Origin: Rhizocola hellebori | GTDB lineage: Bacteria; Actinomycetota; Actinomycetes; Mycobacteriales; Micromonosporaceae | Assembly: GCF_016862955.1 (NCBI RefSeq) | Contig: NZ_BONY01000019.1 | Span: 86,514 to 150,513 of the forward strand | Length of the DNA: 64,000 nucleotides | Direction: 5' to 3' | In this document: piece after piece, positions 1 through 8,235 of the stretch | How the letters are laid out: every line of letters begins with the position of its first letter | Position numbering within the stretch: position 1 is the first letter of the stretch | Notes under the pieces: generated by a model | Databases searched by the model: none | What the model was told of the DNA's origin: nothing | What the model saw: only the letters and a program-made list of their open reading frames with translations | Program-made: the position numbers and the translations under genes

Positions 1-78
1 GTGGGCCGCCATCCATTGCACCGCAGCGGCGCCCATGTCGCGAATCCTCGCCGAGCCTGGATCAAGGTTGTTGATCAT
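1..78 (-). CDS. N-terminal 26 residues of a gene cut by the window edge
   Basis: An ATG at 78 opens a minus-strand frame that stays open to base 1, giving 26 residues beginning MINNLDPGSARIRDMG. The 'LDPG...MGAAAVQWMA' pattern recalls the N-terminal helix of group II PLP-dependent decarboxylases, which often begin with a similar DP..FR.LGH..VDW stretch, but 26 residues are too few to be sure. No strong Shine-Dalgarno is visible. It lies downstream of, and in the same direction as, the ABC operon, separated from it by about 50 bases. Confidence 0.35.
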   Translation of the reverse strand, partial: MINNLDPGSARIRDMGAAAVQWMAAH

Positions 79-132
79 GATATGAGCTTACGCCGATCCG
101 TTTCCGGGCGCAGGTGTCCAGCCCTGTGCGAC

Positions 133-717
133 TTAGCGTCGGCTGCCCAGCATGGCATAGCCGAGGATTCCACTTACGGCGATGGCTGTAGCTGCGAGCA
201 TGGCTGTCCGGTTGTCAGTGGGCTGAACCATCCATGTGAATATCACTTTGTACGTGGGCCGCGCGGGCGGTTCCGGCACCGACCCCAGCACCAGCAGGGT
301 CCAGAGCACCGGGATGAGCGGTGCTCTGGCCGCGCCGAGGACGACCGCCCCGAACGCCACCAATCCGGTCAGCCCGGCCACGTTGCGCAGGAGCTGACCG
401 ATGCTGGTCATCGGCTCGCCCGCGAGCGCGGCCGCGGCGAGCAGCCCGAGGACCGCGGCGCCGGCCACGATGATGTGGGCTGCGCGTCGGGGCGGCCAGG
501 CGATGGCGGCGGTGGTGTCCAGATCGTGGTCTGGCCCGGCCAGCCCGTGGCTGATGGCGGTGGTGGCGGCCAAGGTGATCAGAATGGCGGCGAGGGCACG
601 GGCCAGGGGATGGTCGACTGTCCGGCCGAGCGCCCACAGCGCCACCGCGCAGCCGAGCACCACCGCGACCGTGGCGGGCACCGCCCGCGAGCGAAGGTAA
701 AGGGCCAGTGCTCTCAT
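133..717 (-). CDS. Integral membrane protein, probable second permease subunit of the ABC system
   Basis: A 194-residue hydrophobic protein, starting MRALALYLRSRA, with about five or six predicted membrane segments. The ATG start overlaps the stop of the upstream gene by four bases (ATGA at 714-717), so translation is probably coupled. An upstream frame extension reads into arginine-rich out-of-phase sequence and is rejected. It has no recognisable enzymatic motif. Its place as last gene of the sigma/anti-sigma/ATPase/permease operon suggests it is a membrane partner of the exporter. The function is inferred from position only. Confidence 0.7.
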   Translation of the reverse strand: MRALALYLRSRAVPATVAVVLGCAVALWALGRTVDHPLARALAAILITLAATTAISHGLAGPDHDLDTTAAIAWPPRRAAHIIVAGAAVLGLLAAAALAGEPMTSIGQLLRNVAGLTGLVAFGAVVLGAARAPLIPVLWTLLVLGSVPEPPARPTYKVIFTWMVQPTDNRTAMLAATAIAVSGILGYAMLGSRR

Positions 718-2099
718 CCGTTGGTACCAGAACCCGTGAGCAGATCCAGCCGGTCGCCCGTGAGGCAGCCGCGCTCGGCGTCGCGCAGGGCGGTCACCCG
801 GGCGCGCTGCTGGTCGGCGGGCAAGGCTCGCAGAGCGCCGAGGGCAGCTATCGCCAGAGCCCCTTCGGGGCCACCTCTTTGCGGCGGCTCGCGGTCGAGC
901 AGCCATCCCACGACGGCCAGGCGTGCGGCCATGTACCGCGTCGTCGTTTCCGATGTCGGCTCCCGGCCCATCAGGCTCAAACAGAGCGGAACCCCACCAC
1001 CTTCGAGCATCCGGGCCAGCAGCCTGTCGCGGGTCAGCGCGGCGTCGGAGGCGTTGAGCTCCAGGCGCAGCAGCAGGGTGTCGGCCGCCGGCCGGGTGTC
1101 GTCGGCACGTTCGTCGATCTGCACCGTCACCGCGACGGGCGCCGAAGGCAGCTTTGAGTCCAGAATGGACAGTGCTTGCCCGGCCGGATCGCGCAGTTTG
1201 TCAAGCATGTGGGACTGTGCCCGCGGAATGCAGATCCGAGGCTGGTCGGTGGTGCAGGTCAGCTCGGTGGCGTGCGGGTTGTCGACCCAGGCGGCGGCGA
1301 GGTTGGCGGGCAGGAGCGCCACCGCGACCACCGCGCCGAGCGCGATCGGCAGCAGCGCGGCAAGCCTCGTGGCGGGCCGGGCGGCGGCGTGCAGGGCCAG
1401 CCCGGCGACGGCAAGCGCCAGCAGCCACAGCGCCTGGGCCAGGTTGGCTCGGCCGGTGAGCATGTGCAACGCGGCACCGGTATCCACCTTGCCCTCATTC
1501 AGGTCTGGTACCTGCAAATTGGGAAAGAACAGATAGCCGCCCGGACTCCCGGGTGAACCCGGGCCCGTTGGATGGATCATGTTTGGCACCAGGGTCAGCG
1601 CCACGAACCCGGCGACCACGACCATCGGTGAGGTCAGCGGCGAGGGCAGCAGCGCGCCCACGGCCAGGCCGACCCAGACCGCGGCGACCATGGACAGCGC
1701 TCCGATCGCGATCAGCGGGCCCGCCGAAGCCGGCAGGTAGCCATTGGCGTGTTGGAGGTGGCCGGTGGCGCCGGCGAGCGTGACCAGGTAGGTGGCGACC
1801 GCGGCGATCGCCATCGCCCCCGCGGTCGGCAGGACGCGCCGCCAGCGGGGCCGTGGCGTGGTGTGGAACAGTTCCTCCACTTTGGAGCGTCGCTCGCGGA
1901 TGCCTTGCCAGGCACCGGCGCCCAGCGCCAGCGGCAGAATCAGCACGAGGAGCGTGCGCTGCCTTACCACCAGGTCCATCCATGACGCCTCCGGCAGGTT
2001 GCCGGCGTAGATGACGAACAGGCCCGCCGCCGCTATCAGCAACGCGGCCAGCGGGGCCACCGAGCGGAGCAGCTCTATGCGCAGAATCCGGCCGCCCAT
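714..2099 (-). CDS. ABC-2-like membrane protein of the transporter
   Basis: A 461-residue protein starting MGGRILRIELLRS. The N-terminal 260 or so residues hold roughly six membrane segments, in the layout of ABC-2-type permeases. The C-terminal 200 residues are soluble, with a two-cysteine stretch (ELTCTTDQPRICIP) just after the last membrane segment. The ATG at 2099 overlaps the ATPase stop by one base (TGATG); a GTG one codon earlier is possible. Position directly after the ATPase gene makes it the likely membrane subunit. The substrate is unknown. Confidence 0.75.
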   Translation of the reverse strand: MGGRILRIELLRSVAPLAALLIAAAGLFVIYAGNLPEASWMDLVVRQRTLLVLILPLALGAGAWQGIRERRSKVEELFHTTPRPRWRRVLPTAGAMAIAAVATYLVTLAGATGHLQHANGYLPASAGPLIAIGALSMVAAVWVGLAVGALLPSPLTSPMVVVAGFVALTLVPNMIHPTGPGSPGSPGGYLFFPNLQVPDLNEGKVDTGAALHMLTGRANLAQALWLLALAVAGLALHAAARPATRLAALLPIALGAVVAVALLPANLAAAWVDNPHATELTCTTDQPRICIPRAQSHMLDKLRDPAGQALSILDSKLPSAPVAVTVQIDERADDTRPAADTLLLRLELNASDAALTRDRLLARMLEGGGVPLCLSLMGREPTSETTTRYMAARLAVVGWLLDREPPQRGGPEGALAIAALGALRALPADQQRARVTALRDAERGCLTGDRLDLLTGSGTNG

Positions 2100-2905
2100 C
2101 ACTTCACCTGCTTGTCGCGGTGGCGGCGCAGAATGGCCGAGTACCCGCGTTCGGCTGCGCTGTCCCCGTCGCCGGCCTCATCGCCCGCGGCGGCCGACAG
2201 GTCGGCGGGCACGCCTTGAAACACCAGCCGCCCGTTGTCGATGAGCACCACATCGGTGCAGGCGGCCGCGACGTCCTCCACCAGGTGGGTGGAGACCACC
2301 ACGCAGGTGTCGGTGCCAAGTTCACGAAGCAGCGCCCTGAATTGCATGCGCTGCTCGGGGTCCAGGCCGGCGGTGGGTTCGTCCAGCAGCAGGATGGCCG
2401 GGTCGTTGACGATGGCCTGGGCTATCCCGACCCGGCGCACCATGCCACCGGAGAGAGTCTTCATCCGGTCCTGCGCCCGGTCGGTCAGCCCGACCCGTTC
2501 GATCGCGCGCTGCACCGCGCCGGGGATCTCGGCGGCGGGCATCTCCTTGAGCCAGGCGATGTATTCGATGAACTCCCGCACGGTGAAGCGGCGGTAGAAG
2601 CCGAACTCCTGTGGCAGATAGCCGATCTGGCGGCGTATGCCACGCAGGTCGAGGCGTCCGCTGACCTTTTCCCCCAGCAGTGTCAATGTTCCGCCGGCCG
2701 GGCGCAGCACGGTGGCGATCGAGCGCATCAGCGTGGTCTTGCCCGCTCCATTGGGGCCGAGCAGGCCGTGCACCCCGGCATCCACCGAAAGATCGAGCCC
2801 GTCGACCGCCATCCTCCGCCCGGCACGGACCCGCAGCGCTTCGGCCTGAATAGTCCAGCCGTAGGTAGTCGGCGCGGTCTCGGCAGTGCTCACCGCACGA
2901 ACCAT
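2099..2905 (-). CDS. ABC transporter ATP-binding protein
   Basis: A 268-residue ABC ATPase with all nucleotide-binding motifs: Walker A GPNGAGKTT (about residues 54-62), Q-loop LPQEFGF, signature LSGGMVRR, Walker B ILLLDEPTAGLDP and the switch histidine in STHLVED. The profile matches the CcmA/multidrug exporter group that pairs with ABC-2 permeases. I chose the ATG at 2905, which overlaps the anti-sigma gene by 16 bases; the longer upstream frame is an out-of-phase, glycine/arginine-rich reading of that gene. It energises the membrane proteins encoded next. The exported substrate cannot be told from sequence. Confidence 0.93.
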   Translation of the reverse strand: MVRAVSTAETAPTTYGWTIQAEALRVRAGRRMAVDGLDLSVDAGVHGLLGPNGAGKTTLMRSIATVLRPAGGTLTLLGEKVSGRLDLRGIRRQIGYLPQEFGFYRRFTVREFIEYIAWLKEMPAAEIPGAVQRAIERVGLTDRAQDRMKTLSGGMVRRVGIAQAIVNDPAILLLDEPTAGLDPEQRMQFRALLRELGTDTCVVVSTHLVEDVAAACTDVVLIDNGRLVFQGVPADLSAAAGDEAGDGDSAAERGYSAILRRHRDKQVK

Positions 2906-3720
2906 GGGGTGCTCCTCAATCCGGTGTAGGCATCGCGGCGCACCACCAGCGCGACCGCGATCATGGCGATCAGCGCTGCCCAGTAGGGCAGGCTGACCGG
3001 TTGCAACAGCAAGGGGACGCGAAGGGTCAGCAGACTCGGGGTGATCACCGCGGCTGTCCACGCCAAGCCGAGCGCCGCTGCCGCCCAGCGCAGCCCGATC
3101 AGCTCGCCCAGGGCAAGAGCGCCAGCCGTGAACGCCAGACACGGCAACAGCCATGCCGCCGGTGACGCGCCCGTCAGCCAACCGGCCACGGCCAGCGCCG
3201 GGACGATCACCACCAGCACCGCGAGCGTGCGGCGCAGCACCATATACAGGCCCGCCCGGGGGCTGGCCACCACCAGCTCGTGCGCCGGGTCCAGCCCGGC
3301 CGACCAGAGCGCGGCCACCCCCAGCAGCGGCGCCACCGGTGCCACCAGCAGCACCAGCGACGGCCACACGCGAGCGCCACCGGCCAGGTCCAGCCCCAGC
3401 GCGGCCGCGACCACGAGCACCGTCATCGCCAGTCGCGGCCACAGGCCCGGCGGCGCCCACCGGCCCACCCGGCGGTGCCGCCTCGCGACGGGCATCTGCG
3501 GGCTTCGGGCCAACGAGACCGCCAGATCTGTTTCCACGCGGGCCAGCAACGACACCGTCTTCGGGCTTTGCCGGATCACGGTGTCGCCGAGGCGCGCCCT
3601 GCAGGGTGCGCAGTTTTCCAGGTGGGCCTCGATCGCCCAGAGAACATCCGCGGCGACAGCGACGTCGCCCGCCACATAGTGGTGCAAAGCTGTCGCCGAG
3701 AGGTGGTCCGAAGGGTTCAT
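2890..3720 (-). CDS. Zinc-finger membrane anti-sigma factor
   Basis: A 276-residue protein. The N-terminus carries a zf-HC2-type motif, HLENCAPCRARLG (about residues 32-44), with the His-x3-Cys-x2-Cys ligands used by ZAS anti-sigma domains. About six hydrophobic segments follow from residue 95 to the end. The start ATG overlaps the stop of the ECF sigma gene by four bases (3717-3720), the standard arrangement for a cognate pair. Likely role: hold the sigma factor at the membrane until a cell-envelope signal releases it. The large polytopic domain is unlike the usual single-span anti-sigma factor and may itself be the sensor or part of the transporter. Confidence 0.82.
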   Translation of the reverse strand: MNPSDHLSATALHHYVAGDVAVAADVLWAIEAHLENCAPCRARLGDTVIRQSPKTVSLLARVETDLAVSLARSPQMPVARRHRRVGRWAPPGLWPRLAMTVLVVAAALGLDLAGGARVWPSLVLLVAPVAPLLGVAALWSAGLDPAHELVVASPRAGLYMVLRRTLAVLVVIVPALAVAGWLTGASPAAWLLPCLAFTAGALALGELIGLRWAAAALGLAWTAAVITPSLLTLRVPLLLQPVSLPYWAALIAMIAVALVVRRDAYTGLRSTPWFVR

Positions 3721-4247
3721 GACAGCGCCTCCCGCAACGCGATCCGGGCCCGCCGCGCGCGGGTCTTCACCGTTCCTTCCGGCAGGCCCAGCAGCACGGA
3801 CGTCTCCCGCACGGTGAGACCGTCGAGCACCATGGCCTGCAGCACCTGGCGCAGCTCCGGCGACAGCCTGCGCAGGGCATCACCCATGGCGTCGCCCAGC
3901 ACCGGCTCAACCACCTGCTCCTCGGCCGCGGGCGCGGCCCGCGAAACCAGGCTGGCCGGGGGCGGCTGAGCTTCCCGTGCCCGCCGGCGCAACCCGTCCA
4001 CCAGCCGCCGGGCGGCGATCGTCCACATCCAGCCGACAGCGGAGCCGCCGACGGCCGCTCCCGCGAACGCGGCAGCCGCCCGCCACACCGCCAGGTACGT
4101 CTCCTGCATCACCTCGGCGACAAGGTCGTCGTCGGCGCAGCGTCGGCGCAGCCGGGTACCCAGCCACGGCGACGTTCGCCGGTAAAGCTCATCGAAAGCA
4201 CCCCGGTCGCCGCGAGCCACGCGACGCACCAGCTGCTCCTCGTCCAT
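3717..4247 (-). CDS. ECF (sigma-70 family) RNA polymerase sigma factor
   Basis: A 176-residue ECF sigma factor. Region 2 contains the core-binding and -10 reading helices (QLVRRVARGDRGAFDELY, then DDDLVAEVMQETYLAVWR); region 4 contains the helix-turn-helix LTVRETSVLLGLPEGTVKTR. The start at ATG 4247 gives the usual family N-terminus MDEEQLVRR; a longer frame to 4286 adds 13 residues without family resemblance. It heads the five-gene operon ending at 133 and probably directs transcription of its own operon. Confidence 0.9.
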   Translation of the reverse strand: MDEEQLVRRVARGDRGAFDELYRRTSPWLGTRLRRRCADDDLVAEVMQETYLAVWRAAAAFAGAAVGGSAVGWMWTIAARRLVDGLRRRAREAQPPPASLVSRAAPAAEEQVVEPVLGDAMGDALRRLSPELRQVLQAMVLDGLTVRETSVLLGLPEGTVKTRARRARIALREALS

Positions 4248-4305
4248 CGAGGTCACGGCGCCTATCCTGCCTGTCACACCCAGCAAGACGACAGCCCACC
4301 ATGAT

Positions 4306-4330
4306 CAGGTTCTCACCATGAGGTGACCTG
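4306..4330 (-). terminator. Hairpin downstream of the acyl-CoA ligase gene
   Basis: CAGG and TCACC (separated by a three-base bulge) pair with GGTGA and CCTG around an ATGA loop, starting ten bases past the stop of the ligase gene at 4340. No U-tract is evident. It could equally be a regulatory site ahead of the sigma-factor gene. Confidence 0.3.
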
Positions 4331-4339
4331 GGAATATGA

Positions 4340-5920
4340 TCACTGCCGGGCGAGATTTGGAGCGTTGCCGCGCAGCACGTACTTCTGGATCTTGCCGGTG
4401 GCCGTCTTGGGCAGTTCCTTGACGAAACTCACCCCGCGCGGCGCTTTGAAGTGGGCAAGATGCTCACGGGCGAAGGCGATGATCTCCTCCTCGGTGGCGC
4501 TGGCCCCGTCGCGCAGCAGCACGAAGGCGTGCGGGGTCTCGCCCCATTTCTCATGCGGCAGACCGACAATGGCCACCTCCTGCACGGCGGGATGGCGCAG
4601 CAGCGCGCCTTCCACCTCCACCGAGGAGATGTTCTCGCCGCCGCTGATGATGACATCCTTGAGGCGATCGCGGATCTCCACGTAACCATCCGGATGCACC
4701 ACCGCCGCGTCGCCGGTGTGGAACCAGCCGTCGCCCATAACCTGTTGTGTCGCTTGCGGATCGTTGTAGTAGCCGTGCATCACCACGTTGCCCCGCACCA
4801 CAATCTCGCCGAGGGTCTGACCGTCGGCGGGCACCACCGCGCCGTCGTCGCCGACCACCCGCAGCTCGCCGGAGGTCAGCAGCTCCACCCCTTGCCGTGC
4901 CTTGACGATGGCGCGCTGCGCGAGTGACAGGTCGCGGTGCTCGGGCAGCGGCGCGCAGACGGTGATGAACGGGGCGGTCTCGGTCAGGCCGTAGACCTGG
5001 GTCACCTCCCAGCCGAATTCGCCCTCCATCCGCTCGATGGTCGCCGCGGCCGGCGGCGCTCCGGCGGTGACCACCCTTACCCCGCTCGGCACCTCGCCGC
5101 GCGCTTCGGCCGGCGCGCTGGCCAGTGAGATCAGCACCGTCGGCGCGGCGCACAACAGGCGGGCACCCTCTTCGCGCAGGAGCCGAAACACTTGGGGCGG
5201 TTCGACTTTCGGCAGACAGACGTGGGTTCCGGCGGCGGCGGTGACTATCCAGGTATAGGTCCATCCGTTGGCGTGGAACATCGGCAGCGTCCACAGGTAG
5301 CGCTCGCCGACCGCCATCGGCAGGTGCAGCAGCGTCCCGATCATGTTCATCGCCGCGTTGCGATGTGTGATCATCACGCCTTTGGGCCGGGCGGTCGTCC
5401 CGCTGGTGTAGTTGATCGTCAGCAGGTCCCGCTCACCGATCTCGGGCGCGGCGAAGTCGGGCGTGGCCTGCTCGACCGCGGACTCGTAGTCGAGCCAGCC
5501 CGGCCGATCCGCCCCTGAGTCGAAAGCGACGAAGTGGCGCACCTGCGGCAGCTCTTCGCGCACCGCGTCGATCGCGTCGAGGTAGTCGCCGGACGCGCAG
5601 ACCACCACGGCGCCAGAGTGGTTGATGATGTAGACGAAATCCTGCGGGGTGAGCCGATAGTTGATCGGCACGAGCACCGCACCCAGCTGCGGGACCGCGT
5701 AGAACGCCTCCAGCTGGGCGTGCACGTTGGGGGCGATGGTGGCCACGCGCTCGCCCTGCGCCACCGCCAAGTCCTTCTGCAGCACGGCCGACCATCGATC
5801 GCACCGGTCGAAGAACTGCGCATAAGACAATCGCAGCGCGCCGTCGACCACAGCCTCCCGGGCGCCGTGCAGCTGCCTGGTGCGGCGGGCGAACTCCAGA
5901 GGCGTCAGCGCAACTTCCAT
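4340..5920 (-). CDS. Fatty acyl-CoA synthetase (AMP-forming, FadD/AlkK-like)
   Basis: A 526-residue member of the ANL adenylating superfamily. It has the P-loop YTSGTTARPKGVMITH (about 173-188), the adenine-binding YGLTET, the hinge-proximal GWFHTGD and DRLKDVIISGGENIS, and the C-terminal catalytic lysine motif PKTATGKIQK. Length and motif spelling fit medium/long-chain fatty acyl-CoA ligases of the AlkK type. It activates carboxylic acids to CoA thioesters, in the cytosol or at the membrane face, for beta-oxidation or other use. It stands alone, divergent from the methyltransferase gene at 6016; no pathway partner is adjacent, so the substrate is open. Confidence 0.93.
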   Translation of the reverse strand: MEVALTPLEFARRTRQLHGAREAVVDGALRLSYAQFFDRCDRWSAVLQKDLAVAQGERVATIAPNVHAQLEAFYAVPQLGAVLVPINYRLTPQDFVYIINHSGAVVVCASGDYLDAIDAVREELPQVRHFVAFDSGADRPGWLDYESAVEQATPDFAAPEIGERDLLTINYTSGTTARPKGVMITHRNAAMNMIGTLLHLPMAVGERYLWTLPMFHANGWTYTWIVTAAAGTHVCLPKVEPPQVFRLLREEGARLLCAAPTVLISLASAPAEARGEVPSGVRVVTAGAPPAAATIERMEGEFGWEVTQVYGLTETAPFITVCAPLPEHRDLSLAQRAIVKARQGVELLTSGELRVVGDDGAVVPADGQTLGEIVVRGNVVMHGYYNDPQATQQVMGDGWFHTGDAAVVHPDGYVEIRDRLKDVIISGGENISSVEVEGALLRHPAVQEVAIVGLPHEKWGETPHAFVLLRDGASATEEEIIAFAREHLAHFKAPRGVSFVKELPKTATGKIQKYVLRGNAPNLARQ

Positions 5921-6015
5921 TGGTAAATGCTATGCCCTGGCCCGCGCCGGATCTACCTGTCCACGCAATGGGATTTTCTTCCTGCTTTGTGAGACGCCTT
6001 CGCTAGGCTCTGGGC

Positions 6016-6807
6016 ATGTACGTGCATGGACATCACGAGTCGGTGCTGCGCTCGCACCGCTGGCGCACGGCCGAGAACTCCGCCGGTCACCTGCTGCCGC
6101 ATCTGAAACCGCACCAGTCGCTTTTGGACGTGGGCTGCGGCCCCGGCACCATCACCGCCGACCTGGCCAATCTCGTCGGCCACGTCACCGCGCTGGAGAC
6201 CAGCGAGGAGGTGCTCGGGCTGGCGCGCGGCGAGGTCACCTCGCCCAACGTGACCTTCGCCGTGGGCGACGTGCACGCGCTGTCCTTTGCCGACAACACC
6301 TTTGACGTCGTGCATGCCCACCAGGTGCTGCAACACGTCGCCGACCCGGTGCGCGCGCTGCGGGAGATGGGGAGGGTCTGCCGGCCGGGTGGGCTCGTCG
6401 CGGTTCGCGACAGCGATTATGCGGGATTCATCTGGTACCCAATGCTTCCCGAACTCGACGAGTGGCTGCGCCTCTACCGCGCCATGGCCCGCCGCGCCGG
6501 CGGTGAGCCGGATGCCGGGCGGCGGCTGCTGCACTGGGCCAGGCAGGCCGGCTTCACCGATATCAGCGCCGGCTCAAGCACCTGGTGCTATGCCACGCCC
6601 CAGGAGCGGCAGTTCTGGGGTGGCATGTGGGCGCAGCGCATCAAGAACTCGTCGATCGCCACCCAGGCGCTCGAGTCCGGCCACGCCACCCAGGCCGACC
6701 TCGACCGTCTCAGCGCAGCCTGGCTGGCCTGGGCCGACGACCCGAGCGCCTGGTTCTCGGTCGTGCATGGCGAACTCCTGTGCGTCGCCGGCCCGCTACC
6801 GACCTGA
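6016..6807 (+). CDS. SAM-dependent methyltransferase (class I, UbiE-like)
   Basis: A 263-residue class I methyltransferase. Motif I LLDVGCGPGTITADLA (about 36-51) binds SAM, followed by the acidic end of strand 2 (ALETSEE), VGDVHALSF and a motif IV-like stretch FDVVHAHQVLQHV. The Methyltransf_11/25 domain covers residues 35-135; the C-terminal half is shared with other actinobacterial 'methyltransferase domain' proteins of unknown substrate. The gene is divergent from the acyl-CoA ligase with 95 bases between. Its last codons and stop lie in a 59/60-base tandem duplication. Confidence 0.88.
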   Translation: MYVHGHHESVLRSHRWRTAENSAGHLLPHLKPHQSLLDVGCGPGTITADLANLVGHVTALETSEEVLGLARGEVTSPNVTFAVGDVHALSFADNTFDVVHAHQVLQHVADPVRALREMGRVCRPGGLVAVRDSDYAGFIWYPMLPELDEWLRLYRAMARRAGGEPDAGRRLLHWARQAGFTDISAGSSTWCYATPQERQFWGGMWAQRIKNSSIATQALESGHATQADLDRLSAAWLAWADDPSAWFSVVHGELLCVAGPLPT

Positions 6808-6900
6808 CGCCGCGGCCGGCGGCTTGCCCGAAACCCGGTGGCGTCGCCGGCTCGCTGTCGACCTGACGCCGCGGCCGGTGGCTTCGCCCGAAGTCTGGTG
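6782..6900. repeat. Two-copy tandem duplication of the methyltransferase 3' end
   Basis: Bases 6782-6840 and 6841-6900 are near copies (59 and 60 bases, starting GCGTCGCCGG and ending CTGGTG or CCGGTG), differing by one insertion and a few substitutions. The first copy carries the last codons and TGA of the methyltransferase; the second is non-coding, and a short third start (GCGGGCGCCGGCT) follows. Confidence 0.85.
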
Positions 6901-6911
6901 GCGGGCGCCGG

Positions 6912-7274
6912 CTAGTCGAGGTCGGCGGCGAGCTCGGCTGGGGCGCGCATCCGCCACGCGTCGGTGATGAGCTCGCGCAGGCGGTCCACCTTCACCCGGG
7001 CCAGGCGCAGCATGACCAGCGGCGCGCCGTCGTAGCCGGGCGCGGTGAAGAACAGCTTCGGCTCGCCCAGCAGCAGGGCCTGCTTCTCGGCCTCGTCACC
7101 GACATAGAGCACCGCGATGTCGCTGCGGATGACCCGTGGCTTTCCCGGCAAGCGCTCCGGGTAGGACCAGACGAAACCCCTGTTGCCCACCCGAAAATCG
7201 AAGCCGTCGCTTTCGATCTCGACGACGTGGGGCAGGGCCAGCGCGAGACGCCTCACGTCATCGGCGTCGGCCAT
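6912..7274 (-). CDS. MmcQ/YjbR family protein
   Basis: A 120-residue protein of the MmcQ/YjbR (CyaY-like fold) family. It shows DVRRLALALPHVVE at the N-terminus, FRVGNRGFVW, and the family C-terminus VDRLRELITDAWRMRAP. Members have been described as DNA-binding but have no firmly assigned role. I chose ATG 7274 rather than 7280 because the GGAGGT ribosome site then lies seven bases upstream instead of abutting the start. It ends next to the duplicated methyltransferase tail and sits 27 bases downstream of the DUF1963 gene, so the two may be cotranscribed. Confidence 0.83.
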   Translation of the reverse strand: MADADDVRRLALALPHVVEIESDGFDFRVGNRGFVWSYPERLPGKPRVIRSDIAVLYVGDEAEKQALLLGEPKLFFTAPGYDGAPLVMLRLARVKVDRLRELITDAWRMRAPAELAADLD

Positions 7275-7301
7275 CGCCATACCTCCGGTGAATCTCGAAA
7301 C

Positions 7302-8114
7302 TCAGGTGCCGGGTTCAAACAGGATCTCCGCGTTGTCGAGCTTTCCGGCGGCCAGCTCGGCCTCGTCGACCACCACCAGGAAATCACCCTCGCCGAAAGC
7401 GTAGCGCTGCACCGAATAGCCGTTGACGTAGAGCAGCAGCTGCGGTGAGCCCAGGTCATCGAGCTGCTCGCGGGTCTCCTCGCGGAACGGGTGTGGGCTG
7501 CCCAGCAGCTGCACCACGCCGCAGGGCACCCCGCCCAGCAGGGAGAGCTCCTCGTCGATGGCGCGCTCGACCTCGTAGTCGAACCGCTTGGAACTTGGCC
7601 CGTTCTCATCGCGCTCCTGCGCGACGAACGAAGGACCCAGCCGCAGCTTCCGCTCGGCGAACAGGCCGTCGTCGGCCAGCCCATCGGGGCGCTGCGCCAC
7701 CGTGAGCAGGCCCGGCCGTGGCACGTGAAGCAGCTTCGCCGTGGCCGCATCTATTTCGTACCCATAGGCGCGGTCGCTGTCGTAGATAGCGAACAGGTAC
7801 ATCATTCCGGCAAGCCCAGCGCTTCCCGCCACCCCGGTCTTGCGGACGTCGTCGAGGTTGATCTGGCACACCAGCGCCAGCGGCTCGTCGGTGTCGTCCT
7901 CCACCGGCCACACGAAAGCCTCGTCCACATGCGGCAACCCGCCGACCTTGGACACCCCGACCGGCAACGGCCCCTCGGACGGCTCCGCCATCGCCGCCCC
8001 CACCACCGGATGCAGGAACGGCGTGACCGCGTCACCGACCCTTTCCCCAAGCTCCCCAATCACGTAGTCGGGCCACAGCCGCTGATTGAGCGCCGCCGTC
8101 AACTCGTCGATCAT
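7302..8114 (-). CDS. DUF1963 (YwqG-like) protein
   Basis: A 270-residue protein of the YwqG/DUF1963 family, recognised from SKVGGLPHV..AFVWPV (about 54-70), LALVCQINLDD, LFAIYD and the C-terminal LLLYVNGYS. The family is widespread in bacteria without a known activity. The start at ATG 8114 has an AGGAGAGG ribosome site; the frame extends upstream to 8267 but that part lacks family similarity and enters the divergent promoter. Shares a short spacer with the downstream MmcQ gene. Confidence 0.82.
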   Translation of the reverse strand: MIDELTAALNQRLWPDYVIGELGERVGDAVTPFLHPVVGAAMAEPSEGPLPVGVSKVGGLPHVDEAFVWPVEDDTDEPLALVCQINLDDVRKTGVAGSAGLAGMMYLFAIYDSDRAYGYEIDAATAKLLHVPRPGLLTVAQRPDGLADDGLFAERKLRLGPSFVAQERDENGPSSKRFDYEVERAIDEELSLLGGVPCGVVQLLGSPHPFREETREQLDDLGSPQLLLYVNGYSVQRYAFGEGDFLVVVDEAELAAGKLDNAEILFEPGT

Positions 8115-8235
8115 CAATGTCGCCTCTCCTTCGCCGCGATCCGGCCAGTCTCGCAGAGTCGGAATTGTGGCAGACACCGGTGGCGAAGCCCGCGCCGTGA
8201 TGCCACCGTGACAGCCGCTTCCCACTATGGACGGC

